A stretch of DNA of 64,000 nt. It comes from an uncultured Gammaproteobacteria bacterium (lineage in GTDB: Bacteria; Pseudomonadota; Gammaproteobacteria; HK1). Location of the stretch: NCBI GenBank assembly GCA_958295465.1, contig OY282353.1:62001-126000 (forward strand), in the 5' to 3' direction. The translations under genes and the position numbers were made by a program. The notes below the pieces were generated by a model that was given only the letters and a program-made list of their open reading frames with translations, was not told the DNA's origin and did no database searches. Of this stretch, positions 9,709 through 17,210 are shown in pieces; position 1 is the first letter of the stretch, and the number at the start of each line of letters is the position of its first letter.

Positions 9709-9756
9709 CCCCCGATGCGCAGGTCCGCCTCGTCAAGGAGGTAGCCCCCGGAACCA

Positions 9757-9846
9757 CCCGAAGGCGCACGCGCCGGGGGGATGCGTGCTCGCGGGCGCTG
9801 CACACCGAGATGTATCCCCCGAAGGCGCACGCGCCCGGGGGATGCG
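9757..9846. repeat. Short direct repeat pair between the ATPase and ccoG
   Basis: CCCGAAGGCGCACGCGCC followed by a G-run and GATGCG occurs at 9757-9785 and again at 9818-9845, 61 bp apart. It lies between two convergent genes and has no coding support. Confidence 0.6.
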
Positions 9847-9936
9847 CCGTCCAGCCATCCGGTCCTCGCCGGCCGGGACGACGTCACCGGCGCGGGCGGG
9901 ACCCTGCGTCAACCAGAGCGAGGGTCAGTCCCGGCG

Positions 9937-11373
9937 CTACGCCTGCCCGCCCGCCGGCCCCAGGAAACGGGTCTCCTCGGAGGCGCGGATGTCCCCGGCG
10001 CCGACCGCCTCGATGGTGAAGCGCACGGGGGTGCTCGCGGCCCGGAGCACATCCGCGGGGGCGTCGAGGCGCACCGGGACGGAGGCGACCTCGCCGGGCG
10101 CCACCTCGTGGTCGCCGCCCTCGACCCCGAGACTCAGCCCCTCGATCCCGGACGCGCCGATGCGCCAGCGCAACGGCTCGTCGTGCATGTTCACGATCTT
10201 GAGGGTGTAGACGTTGCGGACGAGCCCGCCGGGCATCTCGCGGTACAGGGCGTTGCGGTCGCGAAGGACGTCCAGCTCGACCGGGACGCGCAGCGCCAGC
10301 GAGCCGGCGAAGACCGCGAGCAGCCCGGCGAGGACCCCGGCGTAGACGAGCACGCGCGGGCGGAGCACGCGGGCCGGCCGGCCATCGGCCGCGCCCTCGG
10401 CCGCATTCTGCGTGGTGTAGCGCACGAGCCCCTTCGGATAGCCCATGCGCTCCATCACCTGGTCGCAGACGTCGATGCACGCGGCACAGGCGATGCACTG
10501 GTGCTGGAGGCCGTCGCGGATGTCGATGCCGGTGGGGCAGACCTGCACGCACAGGGTGCAGTCGATGCAGTCCCCGAGGCCGGCCGCGCGGTGGTCCGTG
10601 CCGCGCCGGCGCGACCCCCGCGGCTCGCCGCGCCCGGCGTCGTAGGAGATGACCAGGGTGTCGCGGTCGAACATCGCGCTCTGGAAGCGCGCGTAGGGGC
10701 ACATGTAGATGCATACCTGCTCGCGCAGCCACCCGGCGTTGCCGTAGGTCGCGAATCCGTAGAACAGGACCCAGAAGGTCTCCCACGGGCCGGTGTCGAG
10801 GCGCAACAGCGCGCCGCCCAGCTCGGCCACCGGCGTGAAGTAGCCGACGAAGGTGAAGCCGGTCCATAGCGAGAACGCGATCCACACCGCGTGCTTGGCG
10901 GACTTGAGCGCGATCTTGCGCGCCCTCCAGGGGGCGCGGTCGAGCTTCATCTGCCGCGGCCGGTCTCCCTCGATCTTCCGTTCGACCCAGAGGAAGACCT
11001 CGGTGTACACGGTCTGGGGGCAGGCATAGCCGCACCAGAGCCGCCCGGCCAGGGCGGTGAAGAGGAAGAGCGACAGCGCGGCGAGGATCAGCAGCAGGGC
11101 GAGGTAGAGGAAGTCCTGCGGGTAGAACGTCCACCAGAAGACGTTGAAGCGGCGCGCCGGCAGGTCGAAGAGCAGGAGCTGGCGTCCGTCCCAGTGCAGC
11201 CAGCACACCCCGTAGAAGAGCCCGAGCAGCCCCAGCGCCCCGCCCGCCCGCATGGTGGCGAACCAGCCGTGCACTTCGCGCGGGTAGACCTTGTGGCGTT
11301 TCTCGTAGAGAGACGCCTCGACATCGTCGGGTGTCGTGTCTTGCGTCCGGCCCATGGCCTGCGGCAGTGCCAC
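9937..11373 (-). CDS. ccoG: Cytochrome oxidase accessory protein CcoG (FixG/RdxA)
   Basis: A 478-residue membrane iron-sulfur protein needed for copper delivery or maturation of the cbb3 oxidase; family members can reduce Cu(II). It has several N-terminal membrane segments with CGYACPQTVYTE. A central ferredoxin-like part has two 4Fe-4S motifs, CIDCTLCVQVCP and CIACAACIDVCD. A C-terminal periplasmic Ig-like domain follows. Length is normal for the family. It begins 21 bp after ccoP on the same strand, in the usual ccoNOQPG order. The usual next gene, ccoH, is not present; a DUF4143 gene lies on the opposite strand instead. Confidence 0.93.
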   Translation of the reverse strand: MALPQAMGRTQDTTPDDVEASLYEKRHKVYPREVHGWFATMRAGGALGLLGLFYGVCWLHWDGRQLLLFDLPARRFNVFWWTFYPQDFLYLALLLILAALSLFLFTALAGRLWCGYACPQTVYTEVFLWVERKIEGDRPRQMKLDRAPWRARKIALKSAKHAVWIAFSLWTGFTFVGYFTPVAELGGALLRLDTGPWETFWVLFYGFATYGNAGWLREQVCIYMCPYARFQSAMFDRDTLVISYDAGRGEPRGSRRRGTDHRAAGLGDCIDCTLCVQVCPTGIDIRDGLQHQCIACAACIDVCDQVMERMGYPKGLVRYTTQNAAEGAADGRPARVLRPRVLVYAGVLAGLLAVFAGSLALRVPVELDVLRDRNALYREMPGGLVRNVYTLKIVNMHDEPLRWRIGASGIEGLSLGVEGGDHEVAPGEVASVPVRLDAPADVLRAASTPVRFTIEAVGAGDIRASEETRFLGPAGGQA

Positions 11374-11394
11374 CGGTGCAGCGCCGCGGCGCCG

Positions 11395-12366
11395 TCAGCG
11401 CTGCGAGAGGCTCCGGACCCAGGCCGCGAGGACGTGCACGCGCGCTTCGCCGAGGAACTCCCCGTGGGCCGGCATCCGCCCCTGGCGCCCTTCGGCGATG
11501 CTGTGGCGCACCGCCGCCTCCGAGCCGCCGTAGAGCCATACGTCGTCGGTGAGGCTCGGGGCGCCGAGCGCGGGATTGCCGGCGCCGTCCGCGCCGTGGC
11601 AGGCCACGCACAGCGCGTCGTACCGCTCCTTCCCGGCCGCCGCCTTTTCCGCGTCGTCGTCGGTGCGGCCGGAGAGCGAGAGCGTGTAGGCGGTCACTTC
11701 CTCCACGCCGGCGTCGCCGCCGAGCGCGTCCCTCCATCCCGGCATCACCGCGTTGCGCCCGGCGAGGATGCTGGCCTTGATCCGATCGGGCTCGCCCCCC
11801 CACTGCCAGACGTCGTCGCGCAGGTTCGGGAAGCCGGGCACGCCGCGCGCATCGGAGCCGTGGCAGACCGCGCAGTAGCTCGCGAAGAGCCGTTCGCCGA
11901 TCCGCAGCGCCCTCGGGTCGGCGGCCACCTGCTCGATCGGCAGGTTGACGAACTCCTCGTAGAGCGGCCCGTAGCGTGCCTCGGCCTGCGCCATCTCCGC
12001 CTCGTACTCCTTCACCTGCGTCCAGCCGAGGAGCATCGCGTTGGAGCCGAGGCCGGGGTACAGCACCAGGTAGAGCACGCTGAACACGAGGGTGAGATAG
12101 AAGAGGATCACCCACCAGCGCGGCAGCGGGTTGTTCAGCTCGGTGAGGTCCTCGTCCCAGACGTGCCCCATCGTCTCGACCCCGCCGTCCCCGGCCGGCC
12201 GATCACTGCGCGATGCAGTCGCGCCCGATTGCATCGCGTCCGGCTCCGTCACCCGCGGGTTCGCCGCGCGCGAGTTCATCGCCGTCAGCAGGTACATCGC
12301 GAAGATCCCGCCCAGGGTGCAGACGATGATGAAGAGGTTCCAGAACCCGTCGTTGAAGTTACCCAT
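11395..12366 (-). CDS. ccoP: cbb3-type cytochrome c oxidase diheme subunit III
   Basis: A 323-residue protein. It has two membrane segments, one at residues 8-27 and one about 85-105. The intervening loop is Pro/Asp-rich and ends in the conserved HVWDEDLTELNNPLPRWW. Two class I cytochrome c domains follow with haem motifs CAVCH (about 170) and CVACH (about 255). It carries electrons from soluble cytochrome c to the catalytic subunit. Its start overlaps the end of ccoQ by 8 bp, and ccoG follows closely. Confidence 0.95.
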   Translation of the reverse strand: MGNFNDGFWNLFIIVCTLGGIFAMYLLTAMNSRAANPRVTEPDAMQSGATASRSDRPAGDGGVETMGHVWDEDLTELNNPLPRWWVILFYLTLVFSVLYLVLYPGLGSNAMLLGWTQVKEYEAEMAQAEARYGPLYEEFVNLPIEQVAADPRALRIGERLFASYCAVCHGSDARGVPGFPNLRDDVWQWGGEPDRIKASILAGRNAVMPGWRDALGGDAGVEEVTAYTLSLSGRTDDDAEKAAAGKERYDALCVACHGADGAGNPALGAPSLTDDVWLYGGSEAAVRHSIAEGRQGRMPAHGEFLGEARVHVLAAWVRSLSQR

Positions 12367-12532
12367 GGCGGGTCCCCCGTGCTTCGGTATGCGCCGCGTC
12401 CTCCTCCAGCGGGAGCCGCGCGGCCTCGTCGAAGTCCTTCTTGCGCCGGCCGCTCCAGGCCCACGCGACGATGGCGACGAAGACCGCGAGCAGGATCACG
12501 GTCCACAGTCCGTGCAGGAATCCGGCGTCCAT
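12359..12532 (-). CDS. ccoQ: cbb3-type oxidase small subunit IV
   Basis: A 57-residue gene between ccoO and ccoP. It has one membrane segment (HGLWTVILLAVFVAIVAWAW) then a basic and acidic tail, SGRRKKDFDEAARLP, the typical CcoQ pattern. It helps hold CcoP in the complex. It starts at an ATG (12530-12532) and ends in a TAA overlapping the ccoP start, so the two are translationally coupled. Confidence 0.88.
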   Translation of the reverse strand: MDAGFLHGLWTVILLAVFVAIVAWAWSGRRKKDFDEAARLPLEEDAAHTEARGTRHG

Positions 12533-12668
12533 CGCCCTAACCCGGCAGGGCCGGAAGCAGGTGACCGTTCATGAACTTTCCCGACACCCCAACCCGGCAT
12601 GGCCGGAACCAAACGCCGGTTGGCGGAAAAATCTTCGTCGTTTTGTCGAAGACTTCACGGGTGAGAGA

Positions 12669-13286
12669 CTACCGCCTCGTCCGGATCGCGGTGCCGAGGC
12701 CCTGGAGGTACGCGATCATGGCGTCCATCTCGGTCCGGCCCTCGACCGCGCCCGGCGCGCCCTCGATCTGTGCGTCGGTGTAGGGATGCCCCAGCCTGCG
12801 GAGGGCGCTCATGCGGTCACGCACCGACTCGCCGTCGATCGGATTCTCCGCGAGCCACGGATAGCCGGGCATGATCGACTCGGGCACCACGTCGCGCGGG
12901 TTGACCAGATGCACGCGATGCCACTCGTCGCTGTAGCGCCCGCCCACGCGGTGCAGGTCCGGGCCGGCGCGCCGGGAGCCCCACTGGAAGGGACGGTCGT
13001 AGACGAACTCGCCGGCCACCGAGTAGTGGCCGTAGCGCTCGGTCTCGGCGCGGAAGGGGCGGATCATCTGCGAATGGCAGACGTAGCAGCCCTCGCGCAC
13101 GTACACGTCGCGCCCGGCGAGCTGGAGCGCGGGATAGGGCTCGATGCCCTCGACCGGCTTCAGCAGGCCGGTCTGGTTGAACAGGGGCATGATCGTGACC
13201 AGCCCGCCGATGCTGCTCGCGATCAGGATGAGGATCACCATCAGCCCGAGGTGGGTCTCGACTCTCTCGTGTCCGCGCGCCGCCAC
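12669..13286 (-). CDS. ccoO: cbb3-type cytochrome c oxidase monohaem subunit II
   Basis: A 205-residue protein with one N-terminal membrane anchor (about 14-35) and a periplasmic monohaem domain. The haem motif is CYVCHSQ near residue 68, followed by the conserved [13 protein letters not shown] and [12 protein letters not shown]. It passes electrons between CcoP and the catalytic subunit. It lies 253 bp downstream of ccoN, a larger gap than usual and filled with repeats. A 136-bp gap separates it from ccoQ. Confidence 0.94.
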   Translation of the reverse strand: MAARGHERVETHLGLMVILILIASSIGGLVTIMPLFNQTGLLKPVEGIEPYPALQLAGRDVYVREGCYVCHSQMIRPFRAETERYGHYSVAGEFVYDRPFQWGSRRAGPDLHRVGGRYSDEWHRVHLVNPRDVVPESIMPGYPWLAENPIDGESVRDRMSALRRLGHPYTDAQIEGAPGAVEGRTEMDAMIAYLQGLGTAIRTRR

Positions 13287-13337
13287 CGTTCGCCCTCCCG
13301 TCTCGTCCCGTCCGCCCGGTCCCGTTCCTGTCCGCTA

Positions 13338-13447
13338 TCTGCGCGGGCCACCCGACGCCCGGAAATCGTGAGCCGGCCTCGAGTCGACGAAATGCGTCAC
13401 CCCGAAGCGCGGGCCACCCGGCACCCGGAAGCCTTGAACCGGGCACG
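13338..13447. repeat. Direct repeat pair in the ccoN-ccoO gap
   Basis: GCGCGGGCCACCCG followed by (A/G)C(G/A)CCCGGAA appears at about 13340 and again at about 13408. The copies are about 68 bp apart and about 80% similar over 40 bp. They occupy an unusually long gap between ccoN and ccoO. Confidence 0.55.
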
Positions 13448-13539
13448 CGCCGCAACGGACCCGGTATCCGCGGCGCGCGTGCAGTTGCATCCGCATCCGT
13501 ATCGGAGTCATGGCTCCATGGCCTCCCCCGGCGCTCGCC

Positions 13540-14970
13540 TCAGTGCGCCGGGGCGGGGATCGCCGCCTCGCCCGGGCGGGCGCCGCGCACGGTCCGCCAC
13601 AGGTTCCACGCCATCACCACGGTGCCGGCGAGGAACAGCACGCCCCCGAGGAAGCGGATGACGTAGAAGGGGTGCATGGCTTCCACCGACTCGACGAAGC
13701 TGTAGGTCAGCGTCCCGTCGTCGTTCACCGCCCGCCACATCAGCCCCTGCATGATGCCCGCCACCCACATCGAAGTGATGTAGAGCACGATCCCCACCGT
13801 CGAGACCCAGAAATGGACCTCGACCAGGCGCAGGCTGTAGAGCTCGCGGTCGAAGAGCCGCGGGATGAGGAAGTACATCGCCCCGAGGGAGATGAACGCG
13901 ACCCAGCCGAGCGCGCCGGAGTGCACGTGGCCGATGGTCCAGTCGGTGTAGTGGGAGAGCGCGTTCACGGTCTTGATCGACATCATCGGCCCCTCGAAGG
14001 TGGACATGCCGTAGAAGGACACCGAGACGATCAGGAAGCGCAGCACCGGATCGGTGCGCAGCTTCTCCCACGCGCCGGAGAGGGTCATGATGCCGTTGAT
14101 CATCCCGCCCCAGGACGGCGCGAGCAGGATCAGCGACATCACCATCCCCAGCGACTGCGCCCAGTCGGGCAGGGCGGTGTAGTGCAGGTGGTGGGGACCG
14201 GCCCACATGTAGGTGAAGACCAGCGCCCAGAAGTGCACGATGGACAGCCGATAGGAGTAGATCGGGCGCCCCGCCTGCTTGGGCACGAAGTAGTACATGA
14301 TCCCGAGGAAGCCGGCGGTGAGGAAGAAGCCGACCGCGTTGTGCCCGTACCACCACTGCACCATCGCGTCCTGCACCCCGGCGTAGAGGGAGTAGGACTT
14401 CCACAGGCTCACCGGGATGACCGCGCTGTTGACGACGTGCAGCAGGGCGACGGCGAGGATGAAGGCCGCGAAGAACCAGTTCGCCACGTAGATGTGGCGC
14501 ACCCTGCGCCTGGCGATGGTGCCGAGGAAGACCACCGCGTAGGCCACCCACACCACCGCGATGAGGAGGTCGATCGGCCACTCCAGCTCCGCGTACTCCT
14601 TGCCCTGGGTGATGCCCAGCGGCAGGGTGACGGCGGCGAGCACGATCACCGCCTGCCAGCCCCAGAAGGTGAAGGCCGCGAGCCGGCGGCAGAACAGGCG
14701 CACGTGGCAGGTGCGCTGCACCACGTAGTAGGAGGTGGCGAAAAGCGCGCAACCGCCGAAGGCGAAGATCACCGCATTGGTGTGCAGGGGGCGGAGCCGG
14801 CCGTAGCTGAGCCAGGGAAGGTCGAAGTTGAGCGCGGGCCAAGCGAGCTGCGCGGCGATGACCACGCCGACCAGCATGCCCACGATCCCCCACACGATGG
14901 TCATCACCGCGAACTGGCGCACCACCGTGTAGTTGTAGGTCTCGTGCATGTCCGTCCGGTCCGCTCCCAT
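13540..14970 (-). CDS. ccoN: cbb3-type cytochrome c oxidase catalytic subunit I
   Basis: A 476-residue, 12-helix haem-copper oxidase subunit. Metal ligands are visible: the low-spin haem b histidine in [10 protein letters not shown], CuB ligands in [10 protein letters not shown] and GPHHLHYT, and the late HVHSG motif that includes haem ligands. It reduces O2 to water at low oxygen and pumps protons. It may start at the ATG at 14970, preceded by GGAAGG, or at the second ATG at 14949, which gives the common family start [14 protein letters not shown] saw no clear FNR/ANR box upstream. Confidence 0.95.
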   Translation of the reverse strand: MGADRTDMHETYNYTVVRQFAVMTIVWGIVGMLVGVVIAAQLAWPALNFDLPWLSYGRLRPLHTNAVIFAFGGCALFATSYYVVQRTCHVRLFCRRLAAFTFWGWQAVIVLAAVTLPLGITQGKEYAELEWPIDLLIAVVWVAYAVVFLGTIARRRVRHIYVANWFFAAFILAVALLHVVNSAVIPVSLWKSYSLYAGVQDAMVQWWYGHNAVGFFLTAGFLGIMYYFVPKQAGRPIYSYRLSIVHFWALVFTYMWAGPHHLHYTALPDWAQSLGMVMSLILLAPSWGGMINGIMTLSGAWEKLRTDPVLRFLIVSVSFYGMSTFEGPMMSIKTVNALSHYTDWTIGHVHSGALGWVAFISLGAMYFLIPRLFDRELYSLRLVEVHFWVSTVGIVLYITSMWVAGIMQGLMWRAVNDDGTLTYSFVESVEAMHPFYVIRFLGGVLFLAGTVVMAWNLWRTVRGARPGEAAIPAPAH

Positions 14971-15070
14971 CCTTCCGTCCCGTCCCCGCCCCCTGTCGGG
15001 CGGTCCCGCTTCGCTTCCGGCTACTCCGGCCCGGGCCGAATCCGCCGGAAGCCTTTCCTGCCGCTCGTCA

Positions 15071-15679
15071 TCAGTACGTGAAGCTCGGGCCGAAGCCGGT
15101 GCTCCACAGGAGGACGCTGGCGGCGAGCAGCGCCACCAGCGCGACCAGGCCGAACGCCATCACCGCCGAGGAGAAGAGGAAGCCCCGTTCCTGCGGGATC
15201 TCCATCATCGCCGGCACCCCGGTGTAGAAGATGAAGACGGTGTAGCCGAGCACGGGCAGTCCAACCAGGAGGTTCAGCCAGAGAATGGGTTGAAGGTGCA
15301 TCGCACCGGCGAGGAAGAGCGGGGTCGCGGTGTACGTGGCGAGCGCGTAGCACTGCCCGAGCGGCTGGCTCGCTCCGTAGGTCCGGCGCATCCAGTGGAT
15401 CACCCAGGCGACGGAAAAGGTGGCCACGACCATCGCGAGGTAGTAGAGGACGGCGATTCGGAGGGCGCTCGCCTCGGTCAGCCGCACCACGCCGCCTGCG
15501 CCGATCTGCCAGCCCGTCCTGGTGGTGCCGAGGTAGCCGGCAACGGCGGGGACCAGCGCGAAGATGGCGGTATGCGCGAACAGGGAGCGCACCACGCCGT
15601 AGCGCCGGTCGCGGATCGCCTCCCATTCGGCCCGCGGGCGGGCCAGCAATCCGAGTGCGTGGCGAATCGACATGCTCAT
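15071..15679 (-). CDS. Yip1-family integral membrane protein
   Basis: A protein of about 200 residues with five predicted membrane segments. It opens with [15 protein letters not shown], the usual start of bacterial Yip1/DUF1282 proteins. The function is not known; such genes often sit beside oxidase genes. I chose the ATG at 15679, preceded by GGAGGGAGG, over a longer frame that runs into the palindromic element upstream. It is co-directional with ccoN, 100 bp away, and probably co-transcribed. Confidence 0.7.
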   Translation of the reverse strand: MSMSIRHALGLLARPRAEWEAIRDRRYGVVRSLFAHTAIFALVPAVAGYLGTTRTGWQIGAGGVVRLTEASALRIAVLYYLAMVVATFSVAWVIHWMRRTYGASQPLGQCYALATYTATPLFLAGAMHLQPILWLNLLVGLPVLGYTVFIFYTGVPAMMEIPQERGFLFSSAVMAFGLVALVALLAASVLLWSTGFGPSFTY

Positions 15680-15708
15680 CGCCTCCCTCCGGCGTGATCC
15701 TGCTCGGA

Positions 15709-15806
15709 GCCTAGGAGTCTGCGCCGCAGAAAGATGGTAGGGGCGACGCATGCGTCGCCCCTACAGCCCCTACAGTCCATCGTTTTCTACGGCGCAGACT
15801 CCTAGT
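15709..15806. repeat. CTAG-ended palindromic element 1
   Basis: About 97 bp with inverted ends CTAGGAGTCTGCGCCG and CGGCGCAGACTCCTAG. An inner palindrome, GTAGGGGCGACGCATGCGTC plus GCCCCTAC, lies off-centre. It looks like a MITE: no coding capacity, perfect terminal arms and CTAG tips. It directly adjoins the next element, sharing the CTAG. Confidence 0.8.
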
Positions 15807-15911
15807 ACCTCTGCACAGTGAATTTGATCGATTGGGATCGAGTCAATGAACGCAACCACCGGGTCCCTGCGAGTTGCCTGAACCGGTCAAAACCACTGTG
15901 CAGAGGTACTA
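15804..15911. repeat. CTAG-ended palindromic element 2
   Basis: A 108-bp element. Its left arm, CTAGTACCTCTGCACAGTG, pairs with the right arm, CACTGTGCAGAGGTACTAG. The interior is unique. A diverged relative of the same length lies on the other side of the IS5 element at 16779-16887. The IS5 left end starts at the base after this element's terminal CTA. Confidence 0.8.
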
Positions 15912-16778
15912 GGCTGTGTTGACGAATTCATGGAATTCTGGACAATTGTTCTCCGTCGATGTTCTTCGGAGAACAATCATGGCCTTACGCTTGCTCATCA
16001 GCGATGCTCTGTGGTCGGAAATCGAGCCCGTGCTCCGGGAACTCAAGCACGCCGCCGGCAGCCCGCCGAGGCTCAGCGACCGGATGTTCATCGAAGCTGT
16101 CCTGTACCAGGCCCGCACCGGGACCCCTTGGCGGGACCTGCCCGGTGAGTTCGGCAACTGGAATGCTGTCTATCACCGCTTTCGCCGTTGGGAAAAGCGG
16201 GGGCTGTGGAAACGGCTCTGGCAGCGGTTCCAGACCCTCGACGATGAACAACTCCACGAACTCTTCATCGATTCGACCATTGTGCGGGCACATCAGCACG
16301 CCGCCGGGGCATCAAAAAAAACGGCGGGCAACAGGCCCAGGCTCTGGGCCGCTCTCGGGGTGGGCTCTCCACCAAGCTGCACGCGGCCTGCACGGACGAG
16401 CGTACCGGGGTGTCGTTCGTGTTGACTGGTGGACAGCGCAATGATGCGGTGGGATTTGAGCCAGTGTGGGAGGGGGTGCCAGCGTTGCCTGGGCTGGGGG
16501 CGGTGGTGATGGACAAGGCATATGACAGCAATGCCATTCGTCAATTCTTGGCAATGCAGGGGATTGAAGCCGTCATCCCGCCGAAGGCGAACCGGACCGA
16601 GGCGATTCATCACGATGCGCAGAAGTACAAGCTGCGCGAGAAGGTTGAGCGGTTCTTCAACAAGCTCAAGCAATTCCGCCGTATTGCCACCCGTTATGAC
16701 AAGCTCAGTCGGACGTTCCTGGCGTTTATTCATATCGTGTCGGCCTGGATCATGCTTCGATAATTCGTCAACACGGCC
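15912..16778 (+). mobile_element. IS5-family (IS427-like) insertion sequence, 867 bp
   Basis: The terminal inverted repeats are GGCTGTGTTGACGAATT at the left and, read inward from the right, GGCCGTGTTGACGAATT: 17 bp with one mismatch. TA flanks both ends within a CTAG context, which fits the short target duplication of this group. It carries a two-frame transposase. It sits between two related palindromic elements and separates ccoIS from yip1-ccoNOQPG. Confidence 0.88.
15979..16763 (+). CDS. IS5-family transposase, read by -1 frameshift
   Basis: The first frame, from the ATG at 15979, gives the InsH-type N-terminus (LISDALWSEIEPVL; GTPWRDLPGEFGNW; FIDSTIVRAHQHAAG). A run of eight A at 16314-16321 follows. 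A -1 shift there continues as IKKNGGQQAQALGRSRGG, then LSTKLHAACTDERTG and the second catalytic region VVMDKAYDSN, ending with VERFFNKLKQFRRIATRYDK. Together this makes a complete DDE transposase of about 260 residues. Slippage on a poly-A run is the known expression mode of IS427-type elements, so I read this as programmed and not as a broken gene. Confidence 0.85.
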
Positions 16779-16887
16779 TAGTACCCTTGCACCGTGATTC
16801 TGACTGGTTCGGATGATTCGAACGAGGCGGCGATTCTGGTTACCTGCTTGATTTCAATCGACCAAAACCACTGTGCAGAGGTACTAG
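16779..16887. repeat. CTAG-ended palindromic element 3
   Basis: About 108 bp beginning (C)TAGTACCCTTGCACCGTG and ending CACTGTGCAGAGGTACTAG. It is a diverged sibling of the element at 15804-15911 with the same right arm and length. It overlaps the 3' end of the ccoS reading frame and supplies that frame's last codons and stop. Confidence 0.75.
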
Positions 16888-17205
16888 TGCAGCCCCAAGC
16901 TTATCAGCGGCGCGCCGCGGCACGAAATGATCCGGATCAAGCCCGCGACGGGGATCGGTCGAAGAAACCGCGGCCTTCGAAGGGTGCCCGCTGGAGTGGC
17001 CGCCTTCCGCGCTCCGGGCTGCTTCTTCGGCGATGCCGGGGTGACCGCGGTCGTGACGGGATGGCTCGTCGTCATCCGCGAGGATTCGCACCGCCGGCGT
17101 GTCGAGATCGTCGAACTGGCCCGAGCGGACCGCCCACACGAAGACCCCGGCCACCGCGATGACCGCGACGATGGAGATCCCGATGAGGAGTGGAAGGATC
17201 TCCAT
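16840..17205 (-). CDS. ccoS: cbb3 oxidase assembly protein CcoS with an abnormal C-terminal extension
   Basis: The first 45 residues are canonical CcoS: a membrane segment (LPLLIGISIVAVIAVAGVFV) then WAVRSGQFDDLDTPAVRILADDDE. CcoS works with CcoI in cofactor insertion into the cbb3 oxidase. The family is usually 50-70 residues, but this frame runs 121. The tail has no recognisable domain, and its last 18 or so codons lie inside a palindromic element (VPLHSGF is read from its arm). The original stop was probably lost when the element arrived. The start lies 5 bp after the ccoI stop. Confidence 0.82.
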   Translation of the reverse strand: MEILPLLIGISIVAVIAVAGVFVWAVRSGQFDDLDTPAVRILADDDEPSRHDRGHPGIAEEAARSAEGGHSSGHPSKAAVSSTDPRRGLDPDHFVPRRAADKLGAALVPLHSGFGRLKSSR

Positions 17206-17210
17206 CGCGG

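Noticed and set aside
12540..12668. A gene in the ccoO-ccoQ gap
   Set aside because: Only short frames without motifs are present; a weak AACCCGGCA direct repeat is the sole feature.
15979..16763. IS5 transposase as a broken gene
   Set aside because: The shift lies on a run of eight A and joins the two halves of a standard DDE protein, which fits programmed -1 frameshifting in IS427-type elements.
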